Shown here one piece after another: positions 42,802-51,344 of a DNA stretch of 64,000 nt. Both the position numbers and the translations under genes were made by a program. The stretch comes from Devosia yakushimensis (lineage in GTDB: Bacteria > Pseudomonadota > Alphaproteobacteria > Rhizobiales > Devosiaceae), in assembly GCF_030159855.1 (NCBI RefSeq), contig NZ_BSNG01000003.1, positions 169,419-233,418 of the forward strand, written 5' to 3'. Position 1 is the stretch's first letter, and each line of letters starts with the position of its first letter. The notes beneath the pieces are model-generated. The model saw nothing but the letters and a program-made list of their open reading frames with translations. It had not been told where the DNA came from and made no database searches.

Positions 42802-43215
42802 CTATCCCGACTTCCTCCGCGCCTCGAGCAGGCTCTTGAGCGTCAGAAAATCCGTAGTGATCCACTCCACCGCCGAGAGGAATTCGGCCTCGCTCATGCC
42901 CGGCCGCTGGTAGAAGATGAAGGTCAGCTCCGTGCCGCCTTCATTGGGCACCACGCGCATGGGCGTATAGAGCAAGGGTTCGCCCGGCACGAAAACGGCA
43001 TGGTCCAGCACGCCGAACGCATTGGCCGGCGTGAAGCGGAAATGCCGTTTGCCGAAGGGGGTGTCGGCCTGCCAGTCGCCATCACTGCCAACAGGCTTAT
43101 AGCTCGCCTTGTCCACCGCTGCCCATTCGCCATAATTGCGCGGTTGCGACAGAAACCGGTAGGCGGCCTCGCAGGGATAATCGATCTGGATGCTGATCGT
43201 ATGGGAACGGCGCAT
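42802..43215 (-). CDS. SRPBCC/polyketide cyclase-like protein
   Basis: A 137-aa protein of the START/SRPBCC superfamily: the first strand ISIQIDYPCEAAYRFLSQP, then the helix-grip sheet (FRFTPANAFGVLDHAV) and a long C-terminal helix. ATG at 43215 follows GCGGAAAGCCG. These bind hydrophobic ligands; the ligand here is unknown. It lies between the DUF4037 gene (convergent) and rpmJ. Confidence 0.8.
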   Translation of the reverse strand: MRRSHTISIQIDYPCEAAYRFLSQPRNYGEWAAVDKASYKPVGSDGDWQADTPFGKRHFRFTPANAFGVLDHAVFVPGEPLLYTPMRVVPNEGGTELTFIFYQRPGMSEAEFLSAVEWITTDFLTLKSLLEARRKSG

Positions 43216-43252
43216 CGGCTTTCCGCGGCAGCAGGAACTTCGCGAAAAACAA

Positions 43253-43272
43253 AAGCCCGCTTTCGCGGGCTT
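43253..43272 (-). terminator. Rho-independent terminator of rpmJ
   Basis: An 8-bp perfect stem AAGCCCGC/GCGGGCTT with loop TTTC. On the minus strand it is followed by TTGTTTTTC, as expected for termination downstream of rpmJ. Confidence 0.88.
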
Positions 43273-43300
43273 GAGTCAACTTAACGAATGGTAAAAACGC

Positions 43301-43426
43301 TTAGCCCTGACGGGCCTTGTAGCGCTTGTCCACCTTGTTGATGATGTAAACCCGGCCGCGACGGCGGACGAGCTTGTTCGCGCGGTGGCGAGTCATCAGC
43401 GCCTTCAGCGAGTTGCGGATCTTCAT
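43301..43426 (-). CDS. rpmJ: 50S ribosomal protein L36 (cysteine-free type)
   Basis: A 41-aa basic protein, MKIRNSLKALMTRHRANKL to VDKRYKARQG, the usual alphaproteobacterial L36. It lacks the zinc-binding cysteines of the C+ type. ATG at 43426 follows GAGGATATCAAG. Single gene with its own terminator. Confidence 0.96.
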   Translation of the reverse strand: MKIRNSLKALMTRHRANKLVRRRGRVYIINKVDKRYKARQG

Positions 43427-43660
43427 CTTGATATCCTCGTCAAACAAAAGGGGCGCCCAAGAGTTTTCTCTAAGCGCCGCCCGGAAACTTGGGGCATACA
43501 TATGGAAAATGCCCCGTCCTGTCAACGCGGCAAAGCCATGGTTTTCACGGCAAATCGGCACATTGCTCCCGTCAGGCGACGAAATTGTCATTAACGCGGT
43601 CACAAGAAAACTAACCTATTGTGTCAATTCATCAAAACGGCAAACCGGCAGGCTCCGCTC

Positions 43661-44392
43661 ATGACGTTCGAAGCTATTACCGCCCTCGGCGTTCTGGTTG
43701 TGGACCCTTCTGCTCATATGTCATCACTGGTCGCCGGCATGCTGCGCACCATCGGCCGCCGGGATATCCGCGAGGCAAATGATGCCACAAAAGCCATGGC
43801 CGAGCTCAAGCGGCGCCCCTTTGATATCCTGATCATCGACGCCGACCTGGAGGGACTGGACGGCATAGCCTTCACCCGCAAGCTGCGCGCCGACACCGCC
43901 TGCGCCAACCGTTTGATTTCCGTCATCATGATGAGCGCGGCCCCCGACGCCCGGCGCATTGCCGAGGCACGCGACGCCGGCGTCACCGAATTCCTGCGCA
44001 AGCCCTTCGCCGCCAACCACCTGCAGTCGCGCCTCCTCAATATCGAAACCAATCCCCGTGGCTTCATCGAAACCCCCGCCTATGCCGGGCCCGACCGCCG
44101 CCGCAAACAGTCGATATGGGCAGCAGGGACCGGCGCGAGGCCGGCAAGGCATCCGGGCTCGGCTGATGGCACGCCAGGCTTTCGACCTGGCCGGTCTGGT
44201 CAACCGCAGCCGCACTGGCCCCTGCTTTATCTGCAGAATGCTGGCAGGCGATCCCGCCTATCGGCACCATATCATTGCCCAGGACGACTTCTTCGTCGCC
44301 TTTCTCAGCAAATATCCCACCATGGCCGGCTATGCCATCGTCTGCCCCAAGGCCCATATCGAGGACCTGGCGGATGGTCTTTCGCCCGATGA
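43661..44392 (+). CDS. CheY-like response regulator with apparent C-terminal frameshift
   Basis: A single-domain receiver. Asp15 and Asp60 (LIIDADLEGLDG) are the acidic pocket and phosphoacceptor, and the conserved Lys is in EFLRKPF. The reading frame from ATG 43661 gives 243 aa, but after GPDRRRK (near 44105) its sequence mirrors the overlapping HIT gene in another frame. In the next frame the DNA reads TVDMGSRDRREAGKASGLG then TGA at 44164-44166, which overlaps the HIT ATG. One missing A in the run at 44105-44107 would restore this ending. So the true protein probably ends at 44166 (about 168 aa). DRRR-rich tails are typical of rhizobial single-domain regulators. Partner kinase unknown. Confidence 0.78.
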   Translation: MTFEAITALGVLVVDPSAHMSSLVAGMLRTIGRRDIREANDATKAMAELKRRPFDILIIDADLEGLDGIAFTRKLRADTACANRLISVIMMSAAPDARRIAEARDAGVTEFLRKPFAANHLQSRLLNIETNPRGFIETPAYAGPDRRRKQSIWAAGTGARPARHPGSADGTPGFRPGRSGQPQPHWPLLYLQNAGRRSRLSAPYHCPGRLLRRLSQQISHHGRLCHRLPQGPYRGPGGWSFAR

Positions 44393-44681
44393 TTACCTCA
44401 GGCTGCAAGCGGTGGTGCACCGCCTGTCCCGCGCCCTCAAACAGGTCTTTGATGCCGAGCGCATCTATGTGCTCTCGCTTGGCAGCCAATCGGGCAATAG
44501 CCACATCCACTGGCATGTGACGCCTCTGCCCAAGGGCGTGCCCTATGAGCAGCAGCAATATCACGCCCTGATGGCCGAGAATGGCGTCCTCAAATTTTCG
44601 GATGCTGAAATGGCCGCTATGGCGGCTAGGATTAGCACGGCATTCGAGGGATTGGAGTACCCCCTCCTGGCCTCCCCCTGA
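44166..44681 (+). CDS. HIT family protein
   Basis: A 171-aa nucleotide-binding hydrolase of the histidine triad family. The triad HxHxH is in SHIHWHVTP, and CFICRM near the N-terminus is a Cys pair common in this group. ATG at 44166 would overlap the stop of the upstream response regulator once the frameshift is corrected. The last residues YPLLASP and the stop are encoded by the left arm of a dispersed inverted repeat (44658-44693), so the tail is probably not native. Role likely in nucleotide or dinucleoside polyphosphate metabolism. Confidence 0.88.
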   Translation: MARQAFDLAGLVNRSRTGPCFICRMLAGDPAYRHHIIAQDDFFVAFLSKYPTMAGYAIVCPKAHIEDLADGLSPDDYLRLQAVVHRLSRALKQVFDAERIYVLSLGSQSGNSHIHWHVTPLPKGVPYEQQQYHALMAENGVLKFSDAEMAAMAARISTAFEGLEYPLLASP

Positions 44682-44693
44682 TAGGGAGAGGGA
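44658..44693. repeat. Dispersed inverted repeat family A, copy 2 (left arm)
   Basis: A 36-bp element that, reverse complemented, matches the right arm at 44738-44773 at 35 of 36 positions. It supplies the last codons and stop of the HIT gene. Confidence 0.85.
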
Positions 44694-44737
44694 CCGTTTT
44701 GTGATTGTGACTCGATCTCACTCCTAGAGTGGAGAGA

Positions 44738-44773
44738 TCCCTCCCCCTATCAGGGGGAGGCCAGGAGGGGGTA
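44738..44773. repeat. Dispersed inverted repeat family A, copy 3 (right arm)
   Basis: Right arm of the large inverted repeat 44658-44773 with a 44-nt loop. It is close to the element at 33747-33783. The transcript could form a very long GC-rich stem, possibly a terminator for the HIT gene. Confidence 0.85.
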
Positions 44774-44838
44774 TCCACTCACGCAAAAATGCCAGATTGC
44801 CCTGCCTTGCTGCTTGAACAACAGGCTAGGTGCCTTCT

Positions 44839-45528
44839 ATGACCGACGAGACAGGCCAACATCGCCGTCCAGATTCGATCGCCGGCGAACTCGTCACGCA
44901 GACCTTCACCTATGACGGAGGGCGGCGGGTCACGGTCTACCGTCCACCCCACCCGCCACAAGCCGTGGTCTATTGCGGCGACGGCCAGCTATTCTCGCAA
45001 TGGGGCAGCTATCTCGAAGCGGCCGACCTTCCGCCGACAATGATTGTCGGCGCCTGGCGAACCGGCGCCGACGACGAGATGGTTCGTATTCGCGAATACT
45101 CGCCCGATTTCGACCGCCAGCTTTTTGCCGCGCACGAGCATTTCTTCGTCCGCGACATTCGCGACTGGGTCCACAGCAGGTTCGACATCGCCTTGCCGGC
45201 CAGCCGCACGGCCGTAGCCGGCGTCTCGGCAAGCGCCGAGCTCTCGCTCGCCATGGGCCTGCGGCACCCCGACATTTACGGGGCGGTATTCGCCGCCTCC
45301 CCCGGCGCCGGTTTCAAACCACCCACGCCAATGCCCGCCGCGCTTCCGCGCATCTATCTCACCGCTGGCACGCTCGAGCCGTTTTTCCGCGACAACGCCA
45401 CCCGCTGGGCCCAGGCGCTGCATGCCGCTGGCGCCGACATTGTCCTGACCGAACCCGTTGGCGATCATGGCGACCCGTTCTGGCAGGCCGAGTTCGTCAA
45501 AATGCTGGCCTGGGCCTTTGGGTCCTAG
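44839..45528 (+). CDS. Esterase, enterobactin-esterase/esterase-D-like fold
   Basis: A 229-aa alpha/beta hydrolase related to Fes/IroE and putative esterase (PF00756) proteins. The nucleophile elbow is GVSASAE and a late His in GDHGDPFW is the likely catalytic base. No signal peptide is seen, so it is cytoplasmic. ATG at 44839 is preferred over a GTG at 44830. It is convergent with the opp ATPase genes. Substrate unknown. Confidence 0.82.
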   Translation: MTDETGQHRRPDSIAGELVTQTFTYDGGRRVTVYRPPHPPQAVVYCGDGQLFSQWGSYLEAADLPPTMIVGAWRTGADDEMVRIREYSPDFDRQLFAAHEHFFVRDIRDWVHSRFDIALPASRTAVAGVSASAELSLAMGLRHPDIYGAVFAASPGAGFKPPTPMPAALPRIYLTAGTLEPFFRDNATRWAQALHAAGADIVLTEPVGDHGDPFWQAEFVKMLAWAFGS

Positions 45529-45558
45529 CCAGCGGTTTCAAGCGCGAGCGCCGGCTGC

Positions 45559-46578
45559 CTAAACCCCCAGCACGGCCTCTTCGGGAACCTCGATCTCGCG
45601 CCAGCGGTGGCACGCCACCAGCCGCCCGCCATCGATCGTCTCCAGCGGCGGCCGTTGCTCGGCGCAGAAGGGCTTGGCAAACCGGCAGCGGGTTCGGAAG
45701 GTGCAACCCGATGGCGGATTGATCGGCGAGGGAATTTCTCCCTTGAGCGCATCGATATTGCGTTGTCGCGCCAGCTTGGGGTCGGGGATCGGCACCGCTG
45801 TCAGCAGCGCCCGCGTATAGGGATGCTTGGGGTCCTCATAAATCTCGTCGCCCGTCGCCAGCTCCACGATGCGCCCCAGATAGAGCACCAGGATGCGGTC
45901 CGACACATGCCGTACCACGCTCAGATTATGCGAGATGAAGATCAGCGTCAGCCCGAACTCATCCTTGAGCTCGGCCAGAAGGTTCAGAATCTGCGCCTGG
46001 ATCGAGACATCAAGCGCCGATACCGGCTCGTCGCAGACGATCAGCTTGGGCTCGGTGATCAACGCCCGGGCAATGCCTATGCGCTGCGCCTGCCCGCCCG
46101 AAAACTCGTGCGGATAGCGGTTGATCATCTCGGGCAATAGCCCCACCGCTTCCATGGTCTTGAGCACGCGCGCGCGCCGCTCTTCCTTTTTCAGCTCCGG
46201 CCGCAGCGTGCGCAGCGGATCGGCAATGATCTCGCCCACCGTCATGCGCGGATTGAGCGAGGCCAGCGGATCCTGGAAGATGATCTGCAGATCCTGGCGG
46301 CGCCTGCGCATCTCCTCGGCCGGCAGCTTGGTCAAATCCTGCCCCAGCCACAGCACCTGCCCCTCATCGGGGCTCAGCAATTGCAGGATGCAGCGGCCCA
46401 GCGTCGATTTCCCGCAGCCGCTTTCCCCCACAATGCCCAGCGTCTCGCCCTGGCGGATGGTGAAGTTGATGTTTTCGAGCGCAGTCAGGGTCAGCGGTCG
46501 GGCGAACAGGCCCGAGGAAATCGCGAATGTCTTCTTGAGATTGCGGATTTCGAGCAGGTTGATCGGGGTCTGGTCCAT
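45559..46578 (-). CDS. Oligopeptide ABC transporter ATPase, OppF type
   Basis: A 339-aa ATPase with Walker A GESGCGKS, signature FSGGQAQR and Walker B LIVCDEP. The C-terminal oligopeptide/dipeptide domain carries CTFRTRCRFAKPFC, which resembles the Fe-S-binding cysteines of DppD/OppD. ATG at 46578 overlaps the upstream stop (ATGA). It forms the heterodimeric motor with the OppD-like protein. Confidence 0.93.
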   Translation of the reverse strand: MDQTPINLLEIRNLKKTFAISSGLFARPLTLTALENINFTIRQGETLGIVGESGCGKSTLGRCILQLLSPDEGQVLWLGQDLTKLPAEEMRRRRQDLQIIFQDPLASLNPRMTVGEIIADPLRTLRPELKKEERRARVLKTMEAVGLLPEMINRYPHEFSGGQAQRIGIARALITEPKLIVCDEPVSALDVSIQAQILNLLAELKDEFGLTLIFISHNLSVVRHVSDRILVLYLGRIVELATGDEIYEDPKHPYTRALLTAVPIPDPKLARQRNIDALKGEIPSPINPPSGCTFRTRCRFAKPFCAEQRPPLETIDGGRLVACHRWREIEVPEEAVLGV

Positions 46579-47561
46579 CAAGCGACCTTTCCGTAAGTCA
46601 TCGGGCCCTCATAGAAACAGGCCTTTTCCCGTCCATTGCCGGTATCGGTCAAATGCGGGCGTTCATTGAGGCACCGGTCGAACGCAAAAGCGCAGCGCGG
46701 ATTGAACGAGCAGCCCTTGGGCAAGTGTTCAAGACTCGGCGGCAGGCCCTGGATCGGATCGAGCCGCTCGGCCCGCTTGGCGATATGGGGCGTCGAATGC
46801 AACAGGCCCAGCGTATAGGGATGGCGCGGATCGTAGAACAAATCGTCGGTCACGCCCTTTTCCACCGCCCGTCCGCCATACATCACCATCATCCGGTCGG
46901 CCACGCCCGCCACCACGCCCAGATCATGCGTGATCAGCACCAGCGAAGTGCCGAAATCGTCGGTCAGCGTCTTGAACAGATCCAGCATCTGCGCCTGCAC
47001 CGTCACGTCCAGTGCCGTAGTCGGCTCATCCGCGATGAGGATTTTGGGCTGGCACAGCAACGCCATGGCGATCATGACGCGCTGCCGCATGCCGCCCGAG
47101 AGCTCATGCGGATAGGCATTGGCCCGTTTTGCGGGTTCGGGAATGCCGACCCGCTCGAGCATTTCCACGGCCGATTTCACCGCCGCCCGCTTGTCGAAAC
47201 CGCGATGCTTGACCAGCACTTCGGCCAGCTGCGTCTTGATCTTGAGCGTGGGGTTGAGCGAGGTCATCGGGTCCTGAAAGATCATCGCGATATCCTTGCC
47301 GCGATAAATATCCAGCTGGCTCGGCGCCAGCCCGATCAGGTTGATCTCGCCCATCATGGCGCGCCCGCCCGTGCGGCCATTCTTGGCCAATAAGCCCATG
47401 ATCGCGAGAAAGGCCTGGCTCTTGCCCGATCCGCTCTCGCCCACCACGGCCAGGGTTTCCCCTTCCGACAGCGCGAAATTCATTTCGCGCACGGCATGCA
47501 CTTCGCTGTCATGCAGAGCGAAGGTCACCGACATGTCTTCGACTTTGAGGACTTGTTTCAT
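46578..47561 (-). CDS. Oligopeptide ABC transporter ATPase, OppD type
   Basis: A 327-aa ATPase with Walker A GESGSGKS, signature LSGGMRQR and Walker B ILIADEP; the C-terminal segment CSFNPRCAFAFDRC has the cysteine pattern of this group. ATG at 47561 follows AAGGATCGCTAAC and lies just after the permease stop. Overlaps the OppF gene by four bases. Confidence 0.93.
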   Translation of the reverse strand: MKQVLKVEDMSVTFALHDSEVHAVREMNFALSEGETLAVVGESGSGKSQAFLAIMGLLAKNGRTGGRAMMGEINLIGLAPSQLDIYRGKDIAMIFQDPMTSLNPTLKIKTQLAEVLVKHRGFDKRAAVKSAVEMLERVGIPEPAKRANAYPHELSGGMRQRVMIAMALLCQPKILIADEPTTALDVTVQAQMLDLFKTLTDDFGTSLVLITHDLGVVAGVADRMMVMYGGRAVEKGVTDDLFYDPRHPYTLGLLHSTPHIAKRAERLDPIQGLPPSLEHLPKGCSFNPRCAFAFDRCLNERPHLTDTGNGREKACFYEGPMTYGKVA

Positions 47562-47562
47562 G

Positions 47563-48483
47563 TTAGCGATCCTTGGGGTCGAGCGCGTCGCGCAGGCCGT
47601 CCCCGATATAGGTGAAACAGAGCAGCAGCGTCACCAGCACGCCGGCCGGCGCCAGCAGCATCCAGGGCAGCACTTCGGCCACCGGCGCACCGAACGAAAT
47701 CAGCGTGCCCAGCGAAGTCTGCGGCTCCTGCACGCCAAGCCCCAGATAGCTCAGGAAGCTCTCGGCGATAATGATTTCGGGAACGGTGAGTGTTGCATAG
47801 ATGATGACCGGTCCGGTCAGGTTCGGCACGATGTGGCGCATGATGATGGTCCAGGGCTTGGCCCCGCCTGCCCGCGCCGCCTCGACGAATTCCTTTTCCT
47901 TGATGCTGAGCGTCTGCCCGCGCACGATGCGGGCCATGGTCAGCCATTCGATCGCCCCGATGCCCACAAAGAGCAATACCGGATTGCGCCCGAACATCAC
48001 CACGAGGATGATGACGAAGAGGATATAGGGCAGCGCATACATCACATCGACGATGCGCATCATGACCGCGTCGACCCGTCCGCCGAAATAGCCGGCCACC
48101 GCGCCATAGACGATGCCGATCGACACCGAAACCACGGTGGCGACCGCCGCCACGATCAGGCTCATCTGCGTGCCCTGCAGCACGCGGGCCAGCATGTCGC
48201 GGCCATTCTGGTCGGTGCCGAAATAATGGCCCTTGTCGAAATCGGGCGGCTTGCGGATGGCGGTCCAATCGACCTCGGCATAACCCCAGGTCAGGAAATA
48301 AGGCCCGATAAACGCGGCCGCCACGATGAAGATGACGAGGAAGATCGCCACCACGGCCGCCTTGTTGCGCCGCAGGCGGCGAACCGCATCCTGCGTCAGC
48401 GAACGGCCCTTGGGCGCGTCCAGCGTTTCCAGTTTCCGGGCGTAAGCGGTGAGGACTTCGTCTTTTCCAGTGATCCCGGCCAT
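47563..48483 (-). CDS. Oligopeptide ABC transporter permease, OppC type
   Basis: A 306-aa inner-membrane protein with the N-terminal cytoplasmic tail, a first membrane helix, the periplasmic HYFGTDQNGRD motif and an EAA loop at VEAARAGGAKPWTIIMRHIVP in outline. ATG at 48483 overlaps the OppB stop (ATGA). Confidence 0.93.
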   Translation of the reverse strand: MAGITGKDEVLTAYARKLETLDAPKGRSLTQDAVRRLRRNKAAVVAIFLVIFIVAAAFIGPYFLTWGYAEVDWTAIRKPPDFDKGHYFGTDQNGRDMLARVLQGTQMSLIVAAVATVVSVSIGIVYGAVAGYFGGRVDAVMMRIVDVMYALPYILFVIILVVMFGRNPVLLFVGIGAIEWLTMARIVRGQTLSIKEKEFVEAARAGGAKPWTIIMRHIVPNLTGPVIIYATLTVPEIIIAESFLSYLGLGVQEPQTSLGTLISFGAPVAEVLPWMLLAPAGVLVTLLLCFTYIGDGLRDALDPKDR

Positions 48484-49406
48484 CAGCGATACCTCACCTT
48501 GGGGTCAAGCCAGGCATAGAGGAGGTCGACCAGCAGATTGAGCGCCAGGATGATGAACATGTAAAGGATGGTGGTTCCCAGCACGATGCCGTAATCGCGG
48601 TTAAGCGCGGCGGTGACGAAATATTTGCCGATCCCCGGCAAGCCGAAAATCTGCTCCACGGCCAGCGAGCCGGTCAGCAGATAGCTCAGCCCCGGCCCGA
48701 GATAGGAGACGACCGGCAGCAGCGCCGGCTTGATGGCGTGGCGCGCCAGGACCAGGCGTTGCCCCAGCCCCTTGGACTTGGCGGTGCGCACATAATTGGT
48801 ACCAAGCACTTCGATCATCGAGCCACGCATCAGCCGGCTGATGCGCGCAGCGTGCGGCCAGGCCAGCACGGTTACCGGCAAAACCAGGTGCCATATCGAG
48901 CCATTGACCCAGCCGCCCGCCGGCAGCCAACGGAGATAAACGCCGAACCACAGCTGCAGCAGCGCCGCCATCAGGAAGTTCGGCACCACCACGCCCAGCA
49001 TCACCGCCAGCACCAGCACATAGTCCGGCCACTTATTCTGGTTCACCGCCGCAAGCATGCCAGCCAACAGGCCAATGCTGGTGGCAATCACGAAGGCAGT
49101 TAGCGCCATGGTGAGGGTGAAGGGGAAGCCGATGCGGATCAGCTGGCTCACATTGAAGCCGTCGATCACCATGGACGGTCCCAGATCGCCATGCAGCAGG
49201 CGCCAGATATAGATGAAGTACTGGTTGATCAGCGGCTGATCGAGATTGTAATGCGCCCGCAAATTGGCGAGCACCGTTGGCGGGAGCGCACGCTCACCAT
49301 CGAACGGACCGCCTGGTGCCAGGCGCAGGATGAAAAAGCAGACGGTTACGGCAATCAATGCGATCGGAATAGCCGATAGCACGCGCCGCAGGGCATAACC
49401 CAACAT
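48483..49406 (-). CDS. Oligopeptide ABC transporter permease, OppB type
   Basis: A 307-aa inner-membrane permease with about six helices; the N-terminus MLGYALRRVLSAIPI is typical of OppB. Its EAA-type loop is RTAKSKGLGQRLVLARHAIKP in outline. Start at 49406 lies after the terminator-like hairpin 49466-49497, so expression is probably below that of oppA. Confidence 0.93.
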   Translation of the reverse strand: MLGYALRRVLSAIPIALIAVTVCFFILRLAPGGPFDGERALPPTVLANLRAHYNLDQPLINQYFIYIWRLLHGDLGPSMVIDGFNVSQLIRIGFPFTLTMALTAFVIATSIGLLAGMLAAVNQNKWPDYVLVLAVMLGVVVPNFLMAALLQLWFGVYLRWLPAGGWVNGSIWHLVLPVTVLAWPHAARISRLMRGSMIEVLGTNYVRTAKSKGLGQRLVLARHAIKPALLPVVSYLGPGLSYLLTGSLAVEQIFGLPGIGKYFVTAALNRDYGIVLGTTILYMFIILALNLLVDLLYAWLDPKVRYR

Positions 49407-49461
49407 GATGCGAAACCTTTGCTATCCGGGGCGCTGCGTCCACGCGCGCTCGCCGGAATAA

Positions 49462-49497
49462 AAGAGATCGTGGGAGCCGGTAAGGGCCCCCACGATC
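49462..49497 (-). terminator. Attenuating terminator between oppA and oppB
   Basis: On the minus strand a stem of GATCGTGGG/CCCACGATC with an imperfect inner extension is followed by CTCTTTTATT. It would reduce read-through from oppA to oppBCDF, a common way to make more binding protein. Confidence 0.78.
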
Positions 49498-49512
49498 ATC
49501 AAGCCCTTGGGC

Positions 49513-51126
49513 TTACTCGGCCTTGGTCAGCCAGCGCGTACGGTGGATGTCCTTGGCATTGTCTTCAAAGCCGGTGATCTTGGGCGACACGACATTCTTG
49601 GACACATACCAGTAGATCGGAATGGCCGCGAATTCGTCCATGGCCAGCTTTTCGGCCTGGTGCAGCAGACCGGCGCGCTTGGTCAGGTCGAGTTCCACAG
49701 CGGCATCGGTCATCAGCTTGTCGAACTCGGGGTTCGAATAGCGGCCGTAATTGTTGCCCCAGTTCATCGTCTCACCCTGCTGGGTGCCGGTCTTGAGCAG
49801 GTCGAGCGTATTGGCGGCATCGGAATAGTCGAGCAGCCAGCCGGCACGGCCCACATTGAAATCACCGGCGCGCAGCGCATCGTAATGCACGGCGGTTTCG
49901 GCGTTGAACAGCTCGACCTTCACACCGATCGGCTCCCACATGGCGGCAATCGCCACGGCGATGCGCTGGTGGTTGTCATTGGTGTTGTAGCGCAGCTGCA
50001 GGGTCAGCGGGTTTTCCGGCGTATAGCCGGCCGCGGCCATCAGTTCCTTGGCCTTGGCCACGCGCTCTTCATAGGGCAGCTTGGACCATTCGGGCAGATA
50101 GGTTTCGCCTTCGTAATTGGCGGTGCCTTCGGGAACCCAGCCATAGGCCGGCAATTCGCCGGTACCCAGGATGTCGGGGCCGATCACGTCGCGCAGCACC
50201 GAGATCGACAGCGCTTCACGAATGGACGGATTGTCCAGCGGCGGCTTTTCCTGGTTCAGCACATAATAATAGACGCCCAGGAAGGGCTCGACATGGGCCT
50301 GGCCCGGCAGGTTGTCCTGGATCCACTGATACTGGTCAGCGGGGAAGTCGGTCAGGATGTCGAATTCACCGGCGCGGTAGCGGTTGAGCGCCGCAGCCTG
50401 GTCTTCCAGCACGTGGTAATAGACCTCGTCGATCTTCACGTTCGCTGCGTCGTAATAGTCTTCGTTCTTGACTGAGTGCACATAGGAGCCCGGCAGCCAT
50501 TCGGTGATCTTGAACGGGCCATTGGCAACGATGTGATCGATATTGGTCCAGGCGTCGCCATATTCCTCCACCAGGTGCTTTGGCACCGGATAGGCGGTGT
50601 AGTGGGTCAGCGCCTGCAGGAAATAGGGCGTTGCCGCTTCCAGCGTGATTTCGACGGTCTTGTCGTCGATTGCCTTGACGCCGAGCTGGCTGAAATCGGT
50701 GATTTCGCCCGAGTTGATCGCTTCGGCATTCTTGATCGGATATTGCAGATACGCATATTCCGAGGCGGTTGCCGGGTTCATCAGGCGCTGGAAGGCAAAC
50801 ACGAAATCGTCAGCGGTAACCGGCGTGCCGTCGGTCCACTTGATGCCGTCGCGCAGATGGAACGTATAGACAGTGCCGTCTTCGGAAATATCCCAGCTTT
50901 CGGCCTGGCCCGGAATGGCATCGGCCTTGGTATCTTCGGTGACCAGGCCCTCGATATAGTCACCGACAACGCGGTTTTCCCAGTCGCCCGAAACCTTATG
51001 GGGGTCAAGCGAACCCGGATCACCGCCATTGTGCATCTGCAGCGTCACGGCGGACGCGGCCGTGCTCATCATCAGCGCCATAGCGCCCGCGGCCGCTACT
51101 GCGGTCAGGGTTGAATGTAGTTTCAT
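49513..51126 (-). CDS. Oligopeptide ABC transporter substrate-binding protein, OppA type
   Basis: A 537-aa periplasmic protein with a Sec signal (residues about 1-26, STAASAV). The mature start LQMHNGGDPGSLDPHKVSG is typical of OppA/MppA. The ATG at 51126 is chosen because the first ATG (51138) directly abuts AAAAGGAG. First gene of the leftward oppABCDF operon. Two 16-bp palindromes lie upstream in the 51127-51344 gap. Confidence 0.93.
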   Translation of the reverse strand: MKLHSTLTAVAAAGAMALMMSTAASAVTLQMHNGGDPGSLDPHKVSGDWENRVVGDYIEGLVTEDTKADAIPGQAESWDISEDGTVYTFHLRDGIKWTDGTPVTADDFVFAFQRLMNPATASEYAYLQYPIKNAEAINSGEITDFSQLGVKAIDDKTVEITLEAATPYFLQALTHYTAYPVPKHLVEEYGDAWTNIDHIVANGPFKITEWLPGSYVHSVKNEDYYDAANVKIDEVYYHVLEDQAAALNRYRAGEFDILTDFPADQYQWIQDNLPGQAHVEPFLGVYYYVLNQEKPPLDNPSIREALSISVLRDVIGPDILGTGELPAYGWVPEGTANYEGETYLPEWSKLPYEERVAKAKELMAAAGYTPENPLTLQLRYNTNDNHQRIAVAIAAMWEPIGVKVELFNAETAVHYDALRAGDFNVGRAGWLLDYSDAANTLDLLKTGTQQGETMNWGNNYGRYSNPEFDKLMTDAAVELDLTKRAGLLHQAEKLAMDEFAAIPIYWYVSKNVVSPKITGFEDNAKDIHRTRWLTKAE

Positions 51127-51216
51127 GCTCGTTCCCATCTCCTTTTGGAGTTTCCTGAGTTTTTTCTTGTCCCGCGCGTTTGTTGCTGCGGGTGGGTAGT
51201 CTTGTGGCCGCCAGTT

Positions 51217-51232
51217 TTGACCCGACGGTCAA
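51217..51232. promoter_or_regulatory. Palindrome upstream of oppA, site 1
   Basis: TTGACCCGACGGTCAA has perfect 6-bp arms (TTGACC/GGTCAA) and lies about 90 bp upstream of the oppA start. It has the same TTGAC...GTCAA arm pattern as the site at 51280-51295, 63 bp away centre to centre (six helical turns). Confidence 0.5.
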
Positions 51233-51279
51233 GATCGCTGGACGGTATTACGCAATTCCGTCCACTGACAAGTAAAACA

Positions 51280-51295
51280 TTGACCTAAGCGTCAA
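51280..51295. promoter_or_regulatory. Palindrome upstream of oppA, site 2
   Basis: TTGACCTAAGCGTCAA has 5-bp arms and resembles the sites in the fadE-fadD interval. It lies between the 54-aa gene (51345-51509) and oppA. Confidence 0.45.
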
Positions 51296-51344
51296 GGCCG
51301 CGGGAATTATTAACATGCTGTGAAGCCTGAGAGACACTTCCCTG

